Source: Inonotus obliquus (Eukaryota; Basidiomycota; Agaricomycetes; Hymenochaetales; Hymenochaetaceae). Taken from it: a stretch of DNA of 64,000 bases. Below, piece by piece: positions 34,437 to 46,082 of this stretch (the first letter of the stretch is position 1; every line of letters begins with the position of its first letter). The notes under the pieces were generated by a model. The model was given only the letters and a program-made list of their open reading frames with translations. It was not told where the DNA came from and ran no database searches. The position numbers and the translations under genes were made by a program. Where the stretch lies: the NCBI GenBank assembly GCA_032164295.1, contig JAJHTX010000009.1:868001-932000 (forward strand), read 5' to 3'.

Positions 34437-36941
34437 ATGTCGCCTTCCCGTGCCCGCGATGCTACTGAAGGAAGTCATGATCTTGCTCCAGAACTGCACG
34501 ATGAGGTTACGGAAGAATGGTACTCTGCCAACAATGGTCCTTCTTCATGCCACGTCGTCTCGTCGCCTGCGTACCTGGTAATGAAGAGGGAGACGTACCC
34601 GCACTGGGAGATTGGGCAAGGTCCGAGTCGACTAAGAGACGAAATCTTCATGAAACTTTGTGGGAGTGGAAGAAGCGAGAAAGTTGAGGCTACAGCTGAA
34701 GCTGGGGCTGAAACAGAGTCTAATAACCGTGACGTCGAATGGAAGAACGAAACTATGATCGATTCTCGGATTCGCGCAACTGCCGATGATAATGTCAATG
34801 ATGAGTTGGCCGCTCTATCCGCACAGAGCGCCGAAAGCGAACGAGAAGAACCGAATAACTTTAAGGATCGAGGAGCGCCGACCGCGATCGCCCAGAGCCA
34901 TGATCAAAAGCAACAGAACTACCTTTATTCACCATCGCCGAATGAACCGAGCGTGTTCACTTCTTTTGCAGCTCCACATCTTCCTCCTGCGACGCAATTT
35001 CCTCCTCCGGATCCCCGAGCTCAATCATTCCTATTGTCGCAGTCGCAATCATCGAAGCCAAAGGGGGGCCAGGGGCTGAAGGTCAAACAGGCGGCGCAGG
35101 AGCAGGAGCGGAGCCCGGCGACGTTCAGCTTCTCAAGACTCCAGATGATGGTTGCTGATTCTGCCCCGTCGAGTGATTGGTCGTCCTCCGTTCTGCAGCA
35201 TCTTGCGGGAGTGAATAATCAGGTCCAGGGATCGCCTCAGAGTCCGTCTCTGTGGCGGCTGCCGACGGATGACGAACTGGGAGCGAAAAATAGCTCTCCG
35301 GGCTCTAGAAGAACTAGCGCCGACAATGATGAGGTCGAGTCGTCCGTTACATCTATCAAGGATACTGAAAACGATTTGAATGCATCTGAATGGGCGAGTA
35401 CGAAGGAGGAGCCGTTCTCTGGATTGGGTTCAGGAGGACACATATTTGACTATTCATTCGTTCCGAATTGTCACCCTTCGACGTTATCTGGCTCTAGCTT
35501 CGGTGGAAAGAGCATCCGTGATGACTCTGCGAGTTCAATAAGCGGCTATGGTGTGACCCCAGAATACACCTGTGGTCACAAGAAGCACTACGTACGGACG
35601 ATCCGGAACGAAGATGACGAACAAGGCATGCCGTTCTACTTCCGTTCCGAACCCTTGCGAGACGAAGGCATTACTAACAGGAACCACGAGCACGATAGTC
35701 AAAGACAAACCGCCAGTACAAACGCTGCCACAGAGGACTATTCATGTTCCGACAGGTCCACGCGTGCCAATGCAAGCGCGAGTAATTCATCGTTGTTCGC
35801 TATCCCTGACTCGCGAACATCTTCGGACCTTTATTTGTCACCTAACTTCCCAGATTCGGATAGAAGTGTTAACTTCGCCGGTGGGGAATTACTCGAGAGG
35901 CCCGATAATAACGAGTGGTTTAGCGATGGGACCAGGGCTACGGATGATGAATCCCATGTTAACGATAACCACCGTGTCTACTTCCCAACTCACGGAGAAA
36001 CGAAGGCATCAGCTGGTTCTCCTGGCTCTCTGTCAGCTCTCCGCAAACTCTTCTCCGCAACACGACATCGCGTATCAAGTACCGGAAGTACCGCTCTTTC
36101 CGGGCTCGGGAAGAATCATAAATCAAAATCTTCATCAACCTCGTCCTCTTCCTCGAGGCCAATTCAAAATCCAAATCCAAATCCAAATCCGATCTCTCCG
36201 CGACATGAGCTAATCCGTTCTTCGCCTTCTGCAAAAGCCGAGCTCGAAAAGAGCGAACGACCTCGGCTCAACGACGAACGTGCAAAGGCAAAAGTAAAAA
36301 CAATAGCAAGGGAAGGGGAAAGAGAACGGCGGGTGTTGGTTAAACGAGGGAGGTCAAGTACTGTTAGGCCTCTTGGACCGAGACCGCACTTTGACTATGA
36401 TTACGACTATGGATTACCGAGGAGAAATTCGGAGCCTTCAATTTCATCTAGAGATTCTGAGAAGCTGAGATTGAATGGTGAGGAGGTTGATGAGGAAGAG
36501 CAAATGGATGCTGGAGGAAGGGATAGTGGAATGCTTAGATTCTTCAGGCGGCTTTCTCAGCACGTTCAACTTAGACACTCGAAAGTACCCTCCGAAGGGA
36601 AGCCAACCTCGACGTCTTCCGAATCATCCTCTATTTCCACTGCAACACCCATCGCGTTTTGTCCGGAGATACCTGGAACCTTTACGTTACAACCACCACC
36701 TAGGCCCTCACCGTCGCCATCACCAGAATCGGAAGTAGGACAGGAGTCAATCCAATCGGCGAGACCAAACTCGGAATCAAGATCGGTACCAAAAGCGGAA
36801 TGGGGATCGGAACAGCAAAAGACACAAGGTCGTTCACGCGTATCGTCTGGACTGACTGACTTGCTTCGTCGTTTTAGTCTTGCGGGTCCTAAACCTCCCA
36901 GCGCTGGTTCGGATGGTAGGAGAAGAGGGAACGGTTCGTAG
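34437..36941 (+). CDS. Long intrinsically disordered protein, function unknown
   Basis: One uninterrupted frame of 834 aa from ATG at 34437. Composition is Ser, Glu, Asp, Arg and Pro rich with no obvious folded domain. Visible low-complexity parts are SSSTSSSSSRP, a (NP)4 run, DYDYDYG, and PPPRPSPSPSPESE near the C terminus. Short conserved-looking modules are GSLSALRKLFSATRHR, GMLRFFRRLSQHVQLRH and SGLTDLLRRFSLAGP, three similar Leu/Phe/Arg helices spaced along the second half that could be binding motifs. No membrane segment or signal peptide. Likely a regulatory or scaffold protein of lineage-restricted type (inference). The first 40 residues are less convincing, and the start could be the in-frame Met of MKRETYPHW. 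Confidence 0.65.
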   Translation: MSPSRARDATEGSHDLAPELHDEVTEEWYSANNGPSSCHVVSSPAYLVMKRETYPHWEIGQGPSRLRDEIFMKLCGSGRSEKVEATAEAGAETESNNRDVEWKNETMIDSRIRATADDNVNDELAALSAQSAESEREEPNNFKDRGAPTAIAQSHDQKQQNYLYSPSPNEPSVFTSFAAPHLPPATQFPPPDPRAQSFLLSQSQSSKPKGGQGLKVKQAAQEQERSPATFSFSRLQMMVADSAPSSDWSSSVLQHLAGVNNQVQGSPQSPSLWRLPTDDELGAKNSSPGSRRTSADNDEVESSVTSIKDTENDLNASEWASTKEEPFSGLGSGGHIFDYSFVPNCHPSTLSGSSFGGKSIRDDSASSISGYGVTPEYTCGHKKHYVRTIRNEDDEQGMPFYFRSEPLRDEGITNRNHEHDSQRQTASTNAATEDYSCSDRSTRANASASNSSLFAIPDSRTSSDLYLSPNFPDSDRSVNFAGGELLERPDNNEWFSDGTRATDDESHVNDNHRVYFPTHGETKASAGSPGSLSALRKLFSATRHRVSSTGSTALSGLGKNHKSKSSSTSSSSSRPIQNPNPNPNPISPRHELIRSSPSAKAELEKSERPRLNDERAKAKVKTIAREGERERRVLVKRGRSSTVRPLGPRPHFDYDYDYGLPRRNSEPSISSRDSEKLRLNGEEVDEEEQMDAGGRDSGMLRFFRRLSQHVQLRHSKVPSEGKPTSTSSESSSISTATPIAFCPEIPGTFTLQPPPRPSPSPSPESEVGQESIQSARPNSESRSVPKAEWGSEQQKTQGRSRVSSGLTDLLRRFSLAGPKPPSAGSDGRRRGNGS

Positions 36942-37393
36942 AGCCAGTTATTGTTTACGTACGTATATGTATTGTTATGGTTCCAGTTTGTGGTCTGTGG
37001 ATGGAAGGATTTGAATGGGAATGGACTTGAAGCTAGGCTGTTGGGCTGATTGAGTAACGACTGAGAAGAAATGCCTTCCGATTATATAGACTCTTGTTGT
37101 GCTCATGGCGAAGTATGTAATTCATGTAGAAGAAATTACACACCGTTGATCACGACCTGCGCATACTGGTACAATATTCCTCTGCCCTTTAATCACCATC
37201 CGCGGAAAAGAGTAACAAAGTATACAGGAATTCATTCGGCATAAACCAAGCATACACTCGAAAAAAAATAAGTAGTAAGTAGACATTAGTATTCCGTTCG
37301 ATAAATAAACCTCCTGTGAATTTGTCCGGGGTCCAAATATCCTACCGACTCACACCTCATATTAACTCAAACCATCGCACCGAACGCAATCGA
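36942..37393. other. Convergent 3' intergenic region
   Basis: AT-rich 450 bp between converging genes. TATGTA and AATAAA-like stretches (AATAAATAAAC near 37300-37312) may serve 3'-end formation on either strand. Confidence 0.4.
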
Positions 37394-38143
37394 CTATACA
37401 CCATCACGTCCAACAATACCAACAGCAGCAACAGCAACACCGTCTGACGAAGGCTGCGATCCATCATCTTCCGTCGGAGGCGTTGTCGAAGTACTAGCAG
37501 GACCTGTAGCAATACCAGCAGTGCCAGTAGCTTCTTCCGGGGGTGCTGTAGTAGTCGCAGACGCAACACCTATAGTCCCAGAACCTTGCTCCGCTCCTTC
37601 TGACGATGTATCCGTAGGCGCAACGGATATACTAGGTGGTAATTGTGAAGCCGATTCCGATGCAGCGCTCGAGTCCGCGTCGTCGTTGTTGGATTTGTTG
37701 GCTTCTGTACCTCCGACTGCTCCACCTATTACGGCAGCGACGATGACAACTGCGAGTATGACTAGTCCGATTATGCCTTTACGTGTTTTGTACCATGGTG
37801 TTTTTGAGGAGGTTCGAGAGGCCTGTGGAGGGAGAGAAGCGTATTCTTTTGATCGAGGAACGCCGTGTCCGGCTTCGAGGTCCGTGTTTGATTGACCGCC
37901 TGGTACGACGTCTGTACCACCTGCCGCCCGTTGTCTAGTAGCGTCATCTTGTAGTAAGTCTGTATCGTAGAATCTCTGTAGTCATCAATACCAGGCCAAT
38001 CGCGACCCAGTGAAAGAATGATGATGATCAGAAAATCCCGATTATTGAAGAAAGTTGGTGAGTGGACGCACTTGGCGCTGTTCCCGGGTGACTTCCGGCG
38101 CTTCATCCAACAACGCTTTGTCGTAACTCGTATTATTCGACAT
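37394..38143 (-). CDS. Single-pass membrane protein with Ser/Thr/Ala-rich tail
   Basis: Two exons: 38072-38143 and 37394-37975, 217 aa. It starts MSNNTSYDKALLDEAPEVTR. There is no signal peptide. A polar N-terminal half carries PWYKTRKG just before one strong membrane segment, GIIGLVILAVVIVAAVIGG (about residues 105-123). A low-complexity tail rich in Ser, Thr, Ala and Pro follows, with SxTxTPP-like patches suited to O-mannosylation (inference). The plan of short cytoplasmic head with conserved PEV, basic PWYK stop, membrane helix and mucin-like tail is common among uncharacterised basidiomycete proteins. Function unknown. It is divergent from DUS4 with only 234 bp between start codons. Confidence 0.72.
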
Positions 38144-38377
38144 TGTGTTAACTAGGAGCACGACCACTCAAGGTGACGTGGATGTTTACGTGGTAGAGGA
38201 TGGATGCGGCGAGGACGGAGAGGGAGTGAGAGGATGAGAATGAGTGTGTGTTCCTGAGCCATACATCGCTTGTTTGAATGCAAATTGATGGGCGCGATTT
38301 TGCACTGCTCTATCCCCTCGGCTACTTCCGATAACTCTTCCCTCCTGACCTCCACAACACGAAAATAAGTAAGAAAA
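38144..38377. promoter_or_regulatory. Compact divergent promoter (membrane protein / DUS4)
   Basis: 234 bp between two divergent start codons. It contains G/A-rich and C/T-rich stretches (about 38205-38245) but no recognised TATA box. Confidence 0.45.
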
Positions 38378-39951
38378 ATGGATGAAATAATCGTACCTCC
38401 AAATGAAATGCTTAGAGACTATGAAGACATAAACGTAGCAGGTACTCTTGCTGTCTGTCGATTTTCCGGTCTACTCTATCTGAGAAATCGCTTTGATTTA
38501 GCGCCTATGGTTCGCTACAGCAAACGTGCGTCCTTACCCGTTCAAAAATTAAAGCGAGATAAATCAAACTAATTTCAACAGTACCTTTTAGACACCTAGT
38601 TTCTCTATACAACTGCCATGTAACGCACACGCCAATGATCCTAGCAGCAGAGTTCTCTCGCTCAGCAAACGCCAGATTAACAGATTTTTCGACTTCGTCC
38701 TTAGAACGAGGGCATTTCGAGTTGAAGGAGAAAAGAATGGTCCCGTCTCGGTTGATTCAGATGGATGAGGCTCCCGATGAACTGGACATTAACAAACTCA
38801 AGAGCCGAAGAGTGCGAGGAGCTTTGATTGCCCAGTTTGCTGCGAGTGAACCGGAACGCTTTGCTGACGCGGTTGAACTGATTCGACCATATGTTGACGG
38901 AGTTGATTTGAATTGTGGTAAGTACCCTTTGGCAGCCTTACCTGAAAGCCGAAAGTGGAACCTGATTAGGCTAAATAATTGAATATCTAAATGTTGTATG
39001 ATCTAGGTTGCCCTCAATCATGGGCTTACGAAGAACAAATCGGTTGCTGGCTCCTTCGACATCCGGAGAAGATCGCAGATATGATTCGTGCTGTGAAGAA
39101 TCGAGTTGAGACGTCTTTTCCTGTTTCTATCAAGATTAGAGTCGATCCAGACTTGAAGTGAGGCTAGCCTTTTTCCGGATGACGGCAATACTGAGATATT
39201 TTGCTTTGGCAGAATAACGGAACAGCTCGTCCAAACGGGTAAGCATTATATTATAGCCACGCGTCAAGGCCTGACATTGATGGTCATTATCACCATTAGC
39301 AATCCACGCTGGCGTATCGCACATAACAGTTCACGGCCGTACTCGTTTCCAAGCATCTACCCAACCGGTCTCGCTCTCCTCTATATCCTTCGCAGTCTCA
39401 GCAGCTAGAGGAGCTGTCCCTGTAGCTGCAAACGGTGACGCTTGGGATATGAATGAGGTAAAGAAGACCAGGAAGGAGACGAAAGCGGATGGTGTGATGA
39501 GTGCGAGAGGGCTGCTTGCTAATCCTGTTGGTGTTTTCATTTTTGATGGGGAATATTGTGCTGATGGTTGTGTTGATGTGTAGGCTTTGTTCTCCGGGTT
39601 TGATACAACACCTCCGGAAACCATCAAGGTAGGTTCAACCACAGTATGAAATGATATCTCGCGTGATACTGAGTGCACTGCGCATACACGCAGCATTTCG
39701 TACACATATCCACAGATTACGGCTTACTCTTCCCTCTCTTCCACCGTCATTTGTAAGTCTCTCTCGTCCAATATCACACCTGGCTAGGTTTTCCCAAAGA
39801 AAGCGGCACTGAAAAATTCTCGTTTAGATCATTCATGCTCGAGGCTCAATTGTCGCGACACGAACGAGCATACTTCAACTCTCTAACCTCTTACGCCGGC
39901 GTCATCGACTATCTCGAAACTCGAGACACGACTATCGCTATTCATCCTTGA
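38378..39951 (+). CDS. DUS4: tRNA-dihydrouridine synthase, Dus4 type
   Basis: Nine exons are traced from ATG 38378 to TGA 39949-39951; phases agree. The FMN barrel begins APMVRYSKLPFRHLV after two short 5' exons. The active-site segment is DLNCGCPQSWAYEEQIG, split by an intron; the Cys of GCPQ is the catalytic acid. Then come SIKIRVDPDL, ITVHGRTRFQAS, VAANGD and the family-typical MSARGLLANPALF, with the helical C terminus HFVHISTDYGLLFPLFHRHL. Dus4 reduces U20a/U20b in the tRNA D-loop using NADPH (family knowledge). Dus4 over Dus1-3 is chosen from overall size and the RYSKLPFR start. The DKITEQ exon is short and uses AA|A joining. Expression is probably coupled with the divergent neighbour. 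Confidence 0.92.
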
Positions 39952-40436
39952 CTACTTTAAGGGCGAGTCGCCATCTATGCAACAACACAAACCAAACTGA
40001 GGCGAGCGAACCTAGTTGCCGTCCGACGGTCACTGACGTACCTCGTATCGACCTCGCAACTGAGTGGCTACCGTCCTCAGCCAAACGCCTCCGTCAAAAC
40101 TCGAGTACGTACTCAATGAAAACCCTGAATTGATCGCATCAATTTCTCCACTACCGGCTACTATGACTTGCATTATCCGGTCACGAATATAAGAATGCGG
40201 TGCGGAAATCAATATCATTCTGTTGTAGGTCGCTCAGCTATCTTTGCTGCGTTCATATCCGCCACGATTCCCTCCGGTCTTTGATGATCCGGACCTAGAT
40301 GTAGCAGCCAAATTGACGTTCTTGTTTGTGCGAGGATATGAGGTCCGGGGGCCGTTGCTAGTATCAGGAACTTCGTGATGGGATGTTTTGTTTCAACTCC
40401 CTTCATCATAAACTGTCCTTAGTTTGGGGCCGAGCC
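39952..40436. other. Intergenic
   Basis: About 490 bp after DUS4. No gene recognised. The inverted duplication starts at about 40437. Confidence 0.4.
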
Positions 40437-42265
40437 GTATACCTTGTTCTCAATAAGATTGTCAGAAGCGTGTAAACGAGAGTTTAAAGGACCACCTTCG
40501 AATCTCATGTCACGATTGCCCTATCCAAGAATGACTCCTCACAGTGTCTCAGCGATGCATGGCTCACCCAGTTTGCATTCACGGGAATCCATCATAGTCT
40601 CGCAAGACACTATCATTGCCCTTCTGTCGGACTCTCGTACTTTCCAATATGGTTACCTCGCGGCCCTGACGGTAATGGTGTATGACACTAGTTAAGTACT
40701 TATCATACCTCCTTCAACGCAGTCGCTAACTTTACACAGTCATCACTATAGATCAAGAGGTACGGCAACTGTCCATTTCAAAGTAGTTGCCGTCTCACTG
40801 ACGTTGCCCTCCTCTCATGCGGATAGATAAATTACTTTCCGGTATGGACACTATAACTGACGTTTATGCGGGAATACTCTAAGTTGTGACGCTTCCTCAA
40901 AGCATTTTACTTTTACCACTTTAATCTTTTCATTGGTATGTGTATGTTTATCTATTCCATGGATATATTTCTGAAAACATTTCACTAGCTCCGTTGCTGT
41001 GGAATATTCCGATCGGCGATATCACTTCTGCGTGAGCAATGGTAGCCCAACCGAATTCTGGAGTGTGACCTCATTCCAGTTTCTAGCATCAAACTTGCAC
41101 AACTCCAGCTTCACGTACGTCCTATTAGTGTTCTTGGAGTGGTGAATACCTCATGTTCAATTCTACTTGGGCTACAAAGATGTTTGTAGATTCATTCTCA
41201 CAAACGACGCCACAAAAGTTAACTATTTCTCAAGGCAACCTCGTAAAATACGGAGTCAATTTGACGGGTAATGTTTCTGACGCATCGTCGGCCTTACTCT
41301 ACCTGACAGTGTTTTCAGACTGGATAATATTGATGTGTATCAACTGTGAGATATCAAATGTTCTCATCAAGAACTTTCTTACTGACCCTAGTGGTTGTAG
41401 ACATCCTATACACCCGTATCCAGGTATTCTATTCTTTGAGTAAGTTTCACATCAAAGTGTTTTCTGTGCTTTTGTGTATATGTAACTATTGTCATGCTTA
41501 GGCTTCAAGGATAAGAAGATAGCCAGGTGCATCCAAGCTTTGTTCTGGGTCGAATGCGCTTTCACGTTCGGCATTTTGCTATATGGGCTTATCACAGTAC
41601 ATGGTGGGTAAGCAACGATGAAGCACCCCTTGGCTTACTCACATGTCTCCCAACAGTCGAAAACGTAGATCTTTCGGGGGTGAGACCATGTGTTACTGTA
41701 GTGGCACCGAGTTTATGGGGCTCACTTCTCTCATGGTTAGGGATTTTCTGAGGAAATTTAATCAAGGGGCTTACATTAATCTCGTATTAGGGGTGTGATA
41801 ATCCTATTTCAAGTCGCAACTGCAGTATTATCCCTATGCAAGGCTGTCTCCCTTCGACAGTCGTTAGGCGCCCGTGGTGTTCGCCTTGTCAAACTAGTCC
41901 TACATGACCAAACTATTTATGCCATACTGTACGGAACTCCGCTTCACTGAAGTAATCACCCATACTAACAGGCCACATTCCCTAGTGTCGCAATCTGTAG
42001 TATTCTGCACTTGGTGGGTTTGAACCTGCCAAACATGTCGACGGAGGCTCCTTTGGTTGTCCAGGTGATTATCGACCTTTTGGGGAGCTCGGCCAGTCTT
42101 TCTCTAGTTGGGGCATGGATGATATTGCATTTGAAGAGAGCCGGAGAGGAAGATTCTAGAGAAGGGAGAAGTTTAATGATCCCAACGCACCCAAGTACCG
42201 ACGTCCTTGGTACTGTCGACACAGGACAAGACTATGGTCCTCAAAGTGTAAATCCGTCATTAGTT
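40437..42265. repeat. Left arm of large inverted duplication
   Basis: About 1.8 kb similar in reverse complement to about 43244-45065. Matching landmarks are the SLHSRES first exon (40555 vs 44826) and the THPSTDVLGTVDT segment (42187 vs 43300). The arms are clearly diverged, so the event is old. The centre of symmetry is near 42740. Confidence 0.75.
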
Positions 42266-42304
42266 AAGGCTCCCGCATTCCTATTTTTCTTTTTCGGTTA
42301 CTAA
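40555..42304 (+). CDS. DUF6533-type multi-span membrane protein (copy D)
   Basis: Starts MHGSPSLHSRES. Exon 1 ends in LAALTVMVYDT, and the next exon supplies IITIDQE, matching the YD..T.D.EV signature of DUF6533 proteins. Further recognisable exons are DWIILMCINC (about 41315), KKIARCIQALFWVECAFTFGILLYG (about 41515), SLRQSLGARGVRLVKLVLHDQTIYAILY (about 41850) and a C-terminal helix VVQVIIDLLGSSASLSLVGAW followed by a polar tail. These match, block by block, the three paralogues at 54-61 kb. The family has about seven membrane helices and a GPCR-like look but no known ligand. I did not resolve every exon between 40770 and 41300, so I cannot prove the copy is intact. Confidence 0.55.
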
Positions 42305-43243
42305 CCAAATGCTTACTTAGGGGACGAACAGTCGTACTTGAACATGGCCTCATTCGTCGCTGTGCATTCCATAGAAAAGCAGTGACTATCAGTGAGCCAG
42401 GGCTCTTTGATCAAAATGTGCGAAACGCTCAGCGCGATCACAATGTAATGACTCCAGGTCAGAACTTACATACACACATGTAACCTCATGATTCGTAATC
42501 CATAGTTCTCAGATGTTTCGTTCCCAACATAAACCAATAACCACATACGATTATGGTTAGATGTCTGAGGACCATCAACACCCACCACGACACTATCAAC
42601 TCACAAGAACGAACTGAGTTCAGGTTTCAAACGGACTAGTCTCGCCAGAGGTGGCGACTCATGATACGTGAAACAGTTATCATGTGGCAACCAGTTTTGT
42701 ACATATTTCCGGTGATTCATCCGAGTGGATATAAATAGCATATATGGATTCCACTAAGGCGGACAAGAGGAAGAAATGTGCAGAATGATGGCCAAAGCAC
42801 GATTGTAAGCTGACAAGACGCGCGTGTGACAAGAATTAGGGGGAGACGAAAAAAAGGGATACCTGAGCCTGATGCAACTTAATACGGGAAACAAGCAGTC
42901 AAAAGGGTATGATGGTGTTACAAGGATCATGAGCTGCTAGGATTCAAGAGAAGGGAGGCAATGAAGTCTGGAATAATTAGTGCTTTGATTACTCGATCAA
43001 GAAAATGCTCATCTGGCTATGGGAAATGGCTCAAGAAGAGAATATGTGCTTGTGATCTCGCACAGACAGATCCAGAACCCTAGCGCTGTGTATAGCAATT
43101 GGTTCCGATGATAGTAACGAAGTGGACCATCTTCAAACACGACTCAAAGCTGCCTAAAGAATCGTCTAGTTAGAAATCGCGAAGGCAATGATAGCATCGC
43201 AAGAGCCTTTACTGACGACGGATTTACACTTGGAGCCATAGCC
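42305..43243. other. Spacer of the inverted duplication
   Basis: About 940 bp between the arms. Only tiny ORFs, and no inverted counterpart. Confidence 0.4.
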
Positions 43244-44826
43244 TCATTCTGTGTCGACAGTGCCAAGGACGTCGGTACTTGGGTGCGTTAGGATCTTTAA
43301 GCTTCTCTCTTCTCTCAGATCTTCCTGGACAAAATTAGGAACATTTATCGTCTTGTTTTCAATGACCATACCTGCTACATGCAGGGTACCACATATCACG
43401 ACACTGAAGTGATGATTCGTTAGTTCCAATGCTTATTTCTTTGACCTTGAGTAGAGTTCCTTACAGTATGGCGTACATGAAATGGTCTTGTAATATTAGC
43501 TTGGCAAGGCGAATGCTACGGGTGCCTAATGACCGTCGGAGGGACCCTTGGATAGGGATAGTACTATCTTCAAGACTTGATATAGGATTACAATTCCCCT
43601 AAGAAGAGATTACGTGAAAGTTCTTTGGAAGAAATTCCTCGATAAATCTCCTACCACGAAACAAACAAGCTCCATAGGCGCGGTGCTGTAACAGTAATGC
43701 ATGGCCTCACTCCCAAAAGATCTATATTGTCAACTGTATAAAGCACGTGAGAAAGTCGACGGGTTCTGCATCGTCATTTACTCACCGCGTGTAGTGATCA
43801 TCCCGTATAGGACAATACCAAACGTGACAGCAACTTCTACATAGGACAAAGCCTGGATACACCTGGCTATCTGCTTATGCCTGCGACCTGACCGAAATAA
43901 GGAAGATATGTACATCTACGGTGTAAAACTTACTCAAGGAATAGAATACACGGACACGCGCGCACAGGATGTCTACCGTAACCGGATCAGGAATAAGTTC
44001 TTTCGACGAACAATTGACAACTTACAGCCAATACACATGTATATTAGCCAGTCTGAAAACGAAATTAGGTGGAGAAGAACCAGAGATGCCTCGAAGTACC
44101 CGCTAGATTGACTCCATATTGTACGAGGTTGCCTTCAGTAATAGTCAGGATTGAAGCGCTTCCATGAGAGAATGCGTTTATATACATCTTTGTGGTCCGC
44201 AACGTGAAATAGCGTGAGTTCTCGACCACCTCACAAAAAACACTGATTGTACTTACGACATGCGGGAGTTGTGTGGGCTTGACGCTGGAAACCGAAATGA
44301 GGGTGAGGGATAACTCTATAATTCAAACGGAACAGCACTTGCGCAGAATCGATAACGCCGTTCTGAATATTCCGCAGAAACGGAGCTAATCACATAGCTT
44401 CAGCGCATGTCGATGTAATAGCTGAGAATATCCATACCAATAGAAAAACGAAAATAACGGAGTTAAAACGGGAGATCTGGTTCGAGGAAGACATCACGAC
44501 CCAGTTTCCTTACATGCAGGTAGGTCAGTCATGGTTTGCTCACCGGTAAGAATTGTGTCTGTTCAAGTGGAACAATAGAGTCAGCAAGACGGTAACAATT
44601 TTGCAATGGACGACCCATTACCGTACCTCTTAATCTATCGTGATGACTGTGTGAAGTCAGTGGCTGTAATGAAGGAGGTACGACAGAGCTTACTGGTGTC
44701 ATATATCATTACCGTCAGTGCCGCAAAGTAACCGGAATTATAAGCACGAAAGACAGAAAGGAGGGCTATGATAGGGTCTGGAGAGACTTCGGATTCCCGC
44801 GAATGCAAACTTGCAGAGGCATTCAT
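43244..44826 (-). pseudogene. DUF6533-type gene copy E, inactivated
   Basis: Reads MNASASLHSRESEVS..IALLS..GYFAALTVMIYDT from 44826, parallel to copy D. Exon 2 after the CACACAG acceptor should read IITIDQE but has TAA (44630-44632, minus strand) at the Gln codon. Later blocks such as LREERSLKILTHPSTDVLG (about 43300) remain readable. Loss of an otherwise aligned codon makes this a pseudogene. Copies D and E are tail-to-tail. Confidence 0.65.
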
Positions 44827-45065
44827 CGCTGTGATAGACCTAAGTGGACTAATACTGTCGTTATAAGTCTTTTTGGATGGAGCAATCGTGACACGAGGTT
44901 CAAGGGTAGCCCTTTAAGCTCTCGCTCGCACCATGACCTTTTTAAGGCCAAGGCATACAGCATAGCCTCAACGCATAAGGAGATCGGGACTGTCCATAAT
45001 GAAGGTAAGAGCCTGTTCGGTTGAAATATCTGAAGTGCTATCTCGCGCCAGAAAAAAATTCCCAT
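43244..45065. repeat. Right arm of large inverted duplication
   Basis: Reverse-complement counterpart of 40437-42265, diverged by substitutions and small indels. Confidence 0.75.
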
Positions 45066-46082
45066 GATCTGGGGAGATCACGGTTGCGGCAAGGAAGTGA
45101 CTGGTCTGTCCGGTTGCAAAGGGAGGAGATTGTACCTTCACATCGTTTGGCAGGGAGATCACGCGAGACAGAGATACAGCTCAGTGGAGTTGGGGTTTGA
45201 GAGTATGTTCCCGCGGGTGCTACCTCAATTTGCGCACCCGCGAGATAGAGATCCTACAAAATACAGACCACCCAAGTTACTGCAACCGAACAGGCTCTAA
45301 AGAAAACAAGAATTCTCCATCACGAAAGTTGCCGATGGCCGTATCATCCCCAGACCTAAGGTTAGCTGCTACAGCTGAGTCGAATCATCACAAGCGAAGA
45401 GAATCGCGCAGTGAGACATATTTCCAGGAATTGTTAGCAAGGGTATCGAACACTTATATCAGACCATGATGCTGCAGATCCGAAGAAAAGTCGATTGCAC
45501 CTCAGTTATCATTTGCGCAATCACAGAACTTGTCACACTGGTGGATCTATCTGCATTCAGGTCCTTTGAAGTGTTCAGTGTTCGTCAACGGAGTTGCATA
45601 GGGGGCTCACGACCGCTCACCACTATTGATCGCGTCTCTATGGAAGGGGCTCCGGGGAATTGGTGCACACGAGCGGCAGTGAGTTACGATCCAGTGGATG
45701 CGTGCAAAGGAGATGCGTTAACAGAATTCGGCCACCCGAAGTGTTTTCGATAAGCAATATCAACCCGACCAGTTAGGGGATGTGACTCTTTGAATTGTTG
45801 GCCCTCGGTCACGTAGCTAACTTGGCACGTGGTTTACCTAGCACGTGCCTTTGATTACCTCATATAGACGAATTTCGATTGTATTTACTGAATAGAAAAT
45901 TGCACGACGAACAGATCTTGAAGAAATGTATGATGAATAACAGATATTTGTGGGTGCGGGAAAGGCATTGAAGATTATGATATGTGTATTTTCCGTGTGA
46001 AAATAAGCTTTGTGTGGACGGCATGGCGAGTGACCCTACCTGTCATTTTACCCTTTCATTTCGATTTTTATATTCCAATAAT
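45066..46082. other. Intergenic
   Basis: About 1 kb without a recognised gene, between the inverted duplication and the kelch gene. GCACGTG boxes occur near 45830-45845 (TTGGCACGTGG, TAGCACGTGCC), a few hundred bases before the kelch start, and could be bHLH sites. Confidence 0.4.

Noticed and set aside
45825..45850. Two GCACGTG boxes as a regulatory switch for the kelch gene
   Set aside because: Short motifs occur by chance, and they lie about 240 bp from the start without other support; mentioned only.
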